The translations under genes and the position numbers were made by a program. Below, piece after piece: positions 41,178 through 45,358 of a stretch of 45,358 nt of DNA. Source of the DNA: Desulfobulbaceae bacterium. Its GTDB lineage: Bacteria; Desulfobacterota; Desulfobulbia; Desulfobulbales; Desulfobulbaceae. The stretch is taken from contig JAFLKR010000080.1 in NCBI GenBank assembly GCA_019163135.1, forward strand, positions 1 through 45,358. The letters run 5' to 3'. The notes under the pieces were generated by a model that made no database searches, had not been told where the DNA came from, and saw only the letters and a list, made by a program, of their open reading frames with translations. How positions within the stretch are numbered: position 1 is the first letter of the stretch; each line of letters begins with the position of its first letter.

Positions 41178-42239
41178 CTACATCAGACGACGAAAAGCGG
41201 AAGCTTTGATAACTGCCACCACCTCTTTCCCTTCCTCCAGTTCCAGTTCACGCCTCGATTCCGGTACGATCTGGACAATCAAGGGTTGCGAACCGCACTG
41301 CAATTCGACCCGGACTCTGTTGCCAACCGTGAAGATTTTGCGGACCGTGCAAGGCAAAAGATTTCTGGCACTGGTTGCCTCGGGATGACGTTTAAAAAGA
41401 AGAATTTCCCGTGACTCCAGTTCAAAGATGTTTTCTTCGTTTTCACCATAATCGGTTAGAATGAGGCTGACATCCCCCCATTGATAAGCCCAAAGATCTC
41501 CATGGGGCTTCGGTTGGCCAAGCCGTAGCAGATTCACATATCCCTGGCGGGGTGCAGCCCACGTTGACTGAGCAAGTTCCTCAGTTGCCACCTGTCTCAC
41601 GATCTGACCATTTTCGATAATCAGGATCTGCTCGGTCATCAGGCGCATTTCCAAGAGCGAATGGCTAATAAACAGCAAGGGAATATCGAAATTAGAAAAA
41701 ACCTTGTTCAGATAGAGCATGATTTGGGACTTCAGTTCTTCGTCTAGTCCGGCCAAGGGCTCATCCATGAGGATAAGGCGGGGACAGGTAAGGACTGTTC
41801 GTGCCAAGGCGACCCGCTGACGCTCACCACCAGAAAGCAGATTGACTCCACGGTCAAGGAGATGCCCAAGGTGGAGTACCTCAATAATTGCCTCTGGCTT
41901 GATATGTCGATCCTGCTCCGGTGTCCGTCGCCATCCATAGAGCAGGTTGCGCTGCACACTCATGTGAGGAAAGAGATGTGCATGCTGGAAAACAACTCCC
42001 ACTCTCCGTTTTTCCGGTGGCACATTGATGCCGGCTGTACTGTCAAATAGGACAGCTTCACCCAATCGAATTCGGCCGTTATCGGGTTTTAGAAGACCTG
42101 CAAGCAGATGCATCAGGGTGGATTTACCGCACCCGGACGCCCCGAAAATACCAACCCGTCTACCATCTAGGCTGAATGCAGCGTCAAGATGGAAGGCCCC
42201 GAGTTTTTTTTGGACCGAGACCTCAAACTGCATGGTCAT
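41178..42239 (-). CDS. modC: Molybdate ABC transporter ATP-binding protein ModC
   Basis: ModC powers molybdate import through ModB. The ATPase domain (1-235) has Walker A GASGCGKS (33-40), the Q-loop FQHAHLFPHM, signature LSGGERQRVALAR, Walker B LILMDEPLAGLD and switch H in LLFISHS. A C-terminal Mop/TOBE domain (about 285-350, SARNLLPCTVRKIF) can bind oxyanion for trans-inhibition. At 353 residues it matches the family. The ATG overlaps the modB stop by 4 bases. Confidence 0.96.
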   Translation of the reverse strand: MTMQFEVSVQKKLGAFHLDAAFSLDGRRVGIFGASGCGKSTLMHLLAGLLKPDNGRIRLGEAVLFDSTAGINVPPEKRRVGVVFQHAHLFPHMSVQRNLLYGWRRTPEQDRHIKPEAIIEVLHLGHLLDRGVNLLSGGERQRVALARTVLTCPRLILMDEPLAGLDEELKSQIMLYLNKVFSNFDIPLLFISHSLLEMRLMTEQILIIENGQIVRQVATEELAQSTWAAPRQGYVNLLRLGQPKPHGDLWAYQWGDVSLILTDYGENEENIFELESREILLFKRHPEATSARNLLPCTVRKIFTVGNRVRVELQCGSQPLIVQIVPESRRELELEEGKEVVAVIKASAFRRLM

Positions 42240-42916
42240 CCCTTGTTGAGGGTTTTGGCGGCAGCGCTACTGGCTAGCAGCACTATGAAGGAAAGAAGGA
42301 TGGAAACAAGGCAGAGGGAAAGCGCCATTCGATCCCCCCTCGGCGAACTGGTGTATTCATAGATCGCCAAGGGGATGGTCTGGGTAACGCCTGGAATATT
42401 GCCCGCCAAAATGATGGTAGCACCAAATTCCCCAAGGCTACGGGCAAACATCAGAGTCATGCCGGCTAAAATGGCGCGACCGGAGAGGGGCAGCGTAATG
42501 GTGAAAAAGGTATCCCAAAATCCGGCTCCCAGAGTTCTTGCCGCTCTGCGATAGGAAGCGTCAACCGACTCCATGCCCAGGCGAATGGAGCGGACTAACA
42601 AGGGGAAACCAACCACGGCTGAGGCTATGATCGCCCCGGTCAGGGTAAAGATGATTTGAATGTTAAACTTGGCCAGAAATTGACCTATCCAGCCGTGACG
42701 ACCAAAAAGGACAAGCAGCAGATAACCGATAACCACCGGCGGCAGGACCAGGGGCAGATTGACAAGTCCCTCCCAAAATGCCTTACCGGGGATACGAGTA
42801 TGGACAAGGATGTAGGCCACACCAATGCCCAGAGGGGTGGACAATAGGGTTGCGGAGAAGGCCACTTTGAAGGAAAGAATAATGGCCTGTATATCCGAAG
42901 GTTGGAGAAAAGACAT
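42236..42916 (-). CDS. modB: Molybdate ABC transporter permease ModB
   Basis: This 226-residue inner-membrane permease has about five spans. The binding-protein-dependent transport signature is at residues about 113-170 (MESVDASYRRAARTLGAG, the EAA loop that contacts ModC). The start of the fold, IILSFKVAFSATLLSTPLGI, and GRHGWIGQFLAKFNI are typical of ModB. It lies 41 bases after modA and overlaps modC. Confidence 0.96.
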   Translation of the reverse strand: MSFLQPSDIQAIILSFKVAFSATLLSTPLGIGVAYILVHTRIPGKAFWEGLVNLPLVLPPVVIGYLLLVLFGRHGWIGQFLAKFNIQIIFTLTGAIIASAVVGFPLLVRSIRLGMESVDASYRRAARTLGAGFWDTFFTITLPLSGRAILAGMTLMFARSLGEFGATIILAGNIPGVTQTIPLAIYEYTSSPRGDRMALSLCLVSILLSFIVLLASSAAAKTLNKG

Positions 42917-42957
42917 GGTGTCGCCACTAATAGAACTGTTAAGAGCGCTTTCTCATC

Positions 42958-43719
42958 CTATTTTGCGGCGCTGAATCCGTATTTCAAGAAGACCTTTGTC
43001 CCTTCTGGTCCGGTGAGAAACGCATAGAAGGCTTTGGCCTCGGATTTCTTGGCACCATCTACGGTTAAAGCTATTGGATAGGTCACACGATCATACAAAT
43101 CTTGGGGTACCTCGAAGAGAATGACGGCCTCGGCAGCCATCAGGGCATCGGTTTTGTAGACAAAGGCGCCTTCGGTTTCACCACGATCAGCATAGGTCAG
43201 AGCCTGACGAACATCCTTTGCCATGACCAACTGTTTCCCGTCCTCGAGTTGCTTGTAAATCCCTGCCTTTTCCATAGCCTGAACTGCATATTCACCGGCT
43301 GGGACACTTTTGGGACTGCCGATAGCGATTTGTTTGAGCTTGACGATATCGGCCATTGAGGTCACCGCCGGATTTCTCTTGCCGGCAAAGACCAAAGTAT
43401 TAGCAGCCAGGATTTTCTCGGTAGCTGGCTCAACCCTTTTTTCCTCGCGCAGGAAGGTCATCCATTTCTGATTGGCGGAGATGAAGATATCGGCGGGCGC
43501 GCCCTCATTGATCTGTTTAGCCAGCGCTCCGGATGGGCCATAGTTGGGTATGATCTGGGGATGTTTTCCCGATGCCCCAAATTGGGAGATAAGCTCCTTG
43601 AGAGCATCGGTCATGCTGGCCGGCACGGAAAGGCTGATCTCCTCAGCCGCCTGCAAGGATGAAACCGTCAGTAATACGCTGATGGCTATCAAAGAAAAGA
43701 GCATTTTAATTTTTTTCAT
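42958..43719 (-). CDS. modA: Molybdate-binding periplasmic protein ModA
   Basis: ModA captures molybdate or tungstate in the periplasm. The ATG at 43719 follows AGGAT and begins a signal peptide (MKKIKMLFSLIAISVLLTVS, cut near SLQA-AEE). An earlier in-frame ATG at 43734 lacks a ribosome-binding site. The mature protein shows SLSVPASMTDALKEL, PNYGPSGALAKQINEGAPADIFISAN and IAIGSPKSVPAGEYAVQAM, the residues that wrap the oxyanion. The length is 253 residues. It sits 95 bases after modE. Confidence 0.96.
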   Translation of the reverse strand: MKKIKMLFSLIAISVLLTVSSLQAAEEISLSVPASMTDALKELISQFGASGKHPQIIPNYGPSGALAKQINEGAPADIFISANQKWMTFLREEKRVEPATEKILAANTLVFAGKRNPAVTSMADIVKLKQIAIGSPKSVPAGEYAVQAMEKAGIYKQLEDGKQLVMAKDVRQALTYADRGETEGAFVYKTDALMAAEAVILFEVPQDLYDRVTYPIALTVDGAKKSEAKAFYAFLTGPEGTKVFLKYGFSAAK

Positions 43720-43814
43720 GGTTTTTATCCTCATGGGTAGGGTGACTGATCACTGCAGCAATCACGGCCTGAAAGTGTTTTTTAGAAACTTTGACGGTTG
43801 AGGGGGGGATTGTA

Positions 43815-44624
43815 TCAAACTGTGGCCAAGAGAACATCCGAGGCTTTGATTATCGCTGTGATTTTCATGCCTGGAACCAGTCCAAGGCGTTTGACACTTG
43901 CTGAGGTCAAGATAGAGGTGACGGTGTCACCGCCTGGTAAGTCGATAACCACCTCATCATTAACCACTCCGGAAACTATCCGGTTCACCTGGCCTTCAAG
44001 GATATTGCGGGCTGATATTTTTTGTCTGTCGATCTCAAGCCCTAGCATTACTGAAGGTGCCTTGACGATGGCTAGAACTTCGGTCCCTGGTTGCAATCCT
44101 AATCGCTGTACAGAGTTCTCGGTGATGACTGAGACAATCGTGTCCTTACCCTTCAAGGAAATGGTGACCACACTGTTAACTGCCCCTTTTTCTATTTGGG
44201 TGACATTGCCAAGCCAAACATTGCGCGCGCTGATCTTCATTTCTATTCTCCTTAAAGTTTTCAGGGTGTTGAAGGCTTCTTCCGGTGAAAAATAAAAAAA
44301 GTTGAGGAAGCTTGTGAATTCTCTTTGGAGGAGATGAGCCCGTTTGAGGAACTCATGCCCAGCCTCAGTGAGTATCGTGCCACCACCACCACTACCACCT
44401 ACCTGACGGCTGATCAGCGGTTCTGGTGAGAGGTTGTTAATATTTTCAATTCGCTCCCAGGCGGCCTTATAACTCATACCTACCACCTTGGCGGCTTGAT
44501 TGATTGAGCCACAGGTATGGATTTCCTGAAGGAGTTTTACGACTGGGTTCTTAGTGTCCGAAGACCCAATCATATATTGGAGGAAGAGAGAATCTGCTAC
44601 GGGGGGGCTTTGTTTTGTTGCCAT
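43815..44624 (-). CDS. modE: Molybdate-responsive transcriptional regulator ModE
   Basis: ModE represses molybdate uptake genes when it binds molybdate. The 269 residues contain a winged helix-turn-helix (about 25-105, with GSINQAAKVVGMSYKAAWERIE and the wing GGSGGGGTILTEAG). Two tandem Mop domains follow (129-196 and 201-269), each with the ISARN motif and an RLGL.PG.....I(V/I)KA segment. This is the full-length, molybdate-sensing form. It is the first gene of the mod operon, with an upstream ModE-box-like palindrome that suggests autoregulation. Confidence 0.96.
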   Translation of the reverse strand: MATKQSPPVADSLFLQYMIGSSDTKNPVVKLLQEIHTCGSINQAAKVVGMSYKAAWERIENINNLSPEPLISRQVGGSGGGGTILTEAGHEFLKRAHLLQREFTSFLNFFYFSPEEAFNTLKTLRRIEMKISARNVWLGNVTQIEKGAVNSVVTISLKGKDTIVSVITENSVQRLGLQPGTEVLAIVKAPSVMLGLEIDRQKISARNILEGQVNRIVSGVVNDEVVIDLPGGDTVTSILTSASVKRLGLVPGMKITAIIKASDVLLATV

Positions 44625-44641
44625 GTTTTGTCCATAGTCAT

Positions 44642-44691
44642 CGTTATTCTGATTTGAATAACGGAATACAAAATAAGCTGGCGTTTGTAAA
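44642..44691 (-). promoter_or_regulatory. modE promoter with overlapping ModE-box-like palindrome
   Basis: CGTTATTC (44642-44649) and GAATAACG (44656-44663) form a perfect 8-bp inverted repeat with a 6-base spacer, resembling the ModE box of E. coli (CGTTATAT-type half-sites). On the minus strand a TTTACA -35 box (plus 44686-44691) and a weak TATTCC -10 box (plus 44663-44668) with a 17-base spacer lie immediately upstream. Bound ModE would therefore cover the start site. It ends 18 bases before the modE ATG. Confidence 0.6.
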
Positions 44692-44894
44692 GTACAAGCA
44701 CACTATGATTACCGCGTGCGCTATTTTATAGATCGATCGTCCTCTCAAACCTACGGTTGAGCGATCGCACCTAAAGTGGGAGGAAGCGGAGTCGCTTGCC
44801 CCGGTGCGGATGCTTGATTGGTTATAAATAGGCGCAAGGTGAAGCAACGATTCTACCATTTCCATGTTCCTTTTTCCGTATTGTTGGCCAATAA
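44692..44894. other. Intergenic region, nothing recognised
   Basis: About 200 bases without a supportable gene. Minus-strand open frames here (for example 44644-44865) have no ribosome-binding site and no family resemblance, and one would overlap the modE promoter. Confidence 0.35.
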
Positions 44895-45095
44895 TTCCTG
44901 ACGTCAGCGAAGGGTGTCTTTTGTCGTGGCGTGGCGGCTAGTTGTCGTGGTAGATTGTCCCGATTAAACTCATGTCGTGTCACCCGCTGCAACGAGGCGG
45001 TGGGTGTTGTCGAGATGAAGCCAGCCCTCACCGGATATGATCAGATCACCGCCAGCGAGGGCATTATCGGTTTGTTCAGCGTTACCAAAAAATGA
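44895..45095 (+). pseudogene. Possible gene remnant upstream of the final gene
   Basis: A plus-strand frame with no good start is open from 44895 to a stop at 45093. Its last part reads CNEAVGVVEMKPALTGYDQI followed by TASEGIIGLFSVTKK, which looks like real protein (balanced composition, GYD and EGIIGLF) rather than random translation. A GTG at 44931 or the ATG at 45015 could start short forms. I do not recognise a family. It ends 40 bases before the next gene and may be the tail of a decayed neighbour. Confidence 0.25.
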
Positions 45096-45134
45096 AAGGC
45101 CGATCACCCAATCCATTTTTTTTGAGGAGAAACC

Positions 45135-45358
45135 ATGTCGCGTCTCGAATTTTCGTCCACACAGTTTCTTCCCTACCTTCCTGAATCGTGCCAAGTGGGG
45201 CCCGGTGCCTACGGGTTTGAACTTGCCAGTTGGCTGTCGCAGAAATTGGCCAAGGCCGGTTTCGCCACCAGGTACCCCAGCAATGATGACGACCGGGGCT
45301 GGTACATCGAATACCTTGAAGGCGAGGCGGAATTCATGATCGGCTGTGGTTGTCAGGC
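45135..45358 (+). CDS. Unrecognised protein, 5' part only (runs off the window)
   Basis: The ATG at 45135 follows TTTGAGGAGAAACC, a strong ribosome-binding site, and the frame stays open to the window end (74 codons). The visible part begins MSRLEFSSTQFLPYLPESCQ, contains ELASWLSQKLAKAGF and GWYIEYLEGEAEFMIGCGCQ, and has no signal peptide. A helix with WL..KL..AGF, then an acidic patch and an alpha/beta pattern, suggest a small cytosolic protein. No function can be given. Confidence 0.6.
   Translation, partial: MSRLEFSSTQFLPYLPESCQVGPGAYGFELASWLSQKLAKAGFATRYPSNDDDRGWYIEYLEGEAEFMIGCGCQ

Noticed and set aside
44644-45194. Three minus-strand frames between modE and the right edge
   Set aside because: They lack ribosome-binding sites, overlap the modE promoter or the final gene's start, and show no recognisable domain.
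1-45358. CRISPR array, tRNA or rRNA genes, prophage genes, toxin-antitoxin pair
   Set aside because: On reading through I saw no regularly spaced direct repeats, no tRNA-like T-loop and acceptor pattern, and no phage structural or toxin genes.

Overview
The window looks like chromosomal DNA of a Gram-negative, sulfate-reducer-type member of the Desulfobacterota, most likely near Desulfobulbales. This is inferred from content, not from a search. The evidence is: lipid A genes (lpxK, lpxC) and an LptE-like lipoprotein for the outer membrane; a long-form HisG; a ribosomal operon with a DUF2232 membrane protein; an RpoH-type sigma factor; a PurD-PurE fusion; and remnants of DDE transposase/ExeA-type elements. 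Base composition is moderate and nearly all space is coding, except for a few AT-rich gaps and one mobile-element graveyard.

Layout. 1-4728 (mostly +): the 5' end of a secreted protein gene (-), lpxK, lpxC, then the overlapping pair proC-nadK. 4781-7047 (-): a PHP-domain phosphoesterase followed by an NtrC-type sigma-54 activator. 7242-11261 (+): a CbbQ/NorQ-type AAA+ ATPase, its CbbO/NorD-type VWA partner, and a secreted Sel1-repeat protein. 11258-19458 (-): a long housekeeping run transcribed from a clear promoter at 19429-19458, in the order rpsF, rpsR, DUF2232, rplI, dnaB, leuS, lptE-like, dus. 19471-27740 (-): a chemotaxis-type signalling operon, cheA (hybrid with receiver), a CXXCH-containing chemoreceptor, cheW, cheB, cheR, a receiver-coiled-coil protein and mazG. 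28144-28584 (-): an FKBP/SlyD-type isomerase. 28970-30910 (+): hisI, hisG, engB. 30938-32731 (-): lepA. 32939-36164 (+): rpoH, a DegT-family aminotransferase, a palindromic repeat block and greA. 36276-36866 (-): a FadR-like TetR regulator with its own palindromic operator. 37107-39846 (+): purDE fusion, a TsaC/YrdC-family gene and a lone HPt protein. 39890-41080: decayed mobile elements. 41178-44663 (-): modE-modA-modB-modC with a ModE-box-like palindrome. 44664-45358: mostly non-coding, ending in a partial unrecognised gene.

How the parts work together. The che operon encodes a complete receptor-CheW-CheA core with adaptation enzymes (CheR, CheB) but no stand-alone CheY. Output may run through the receiver fused to CheA or the receiver-coiled-coil protein. 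Its only receptor carries a periplasmic haem-c-like motif, which suggests redox or gas sensing. The mod operon is a self-contained molybdate uptake and sensing unit. The rpsF-dus block joins translation, replication initiation and outer-membrane assembly.

The most unusual items are the haem-motif receptor with the hybrid CheA, the CbbQ/CbbO-type chaperone pair with no recognisable client nearby, the PurD-PurE fusion, the hairpin in the rpoH leader, and the nested palindromic repeat upstream of greA. I found no CRISPR array, tRNA or rRNA, and nothing that clearly amounts to a wholly new multi-gene system.
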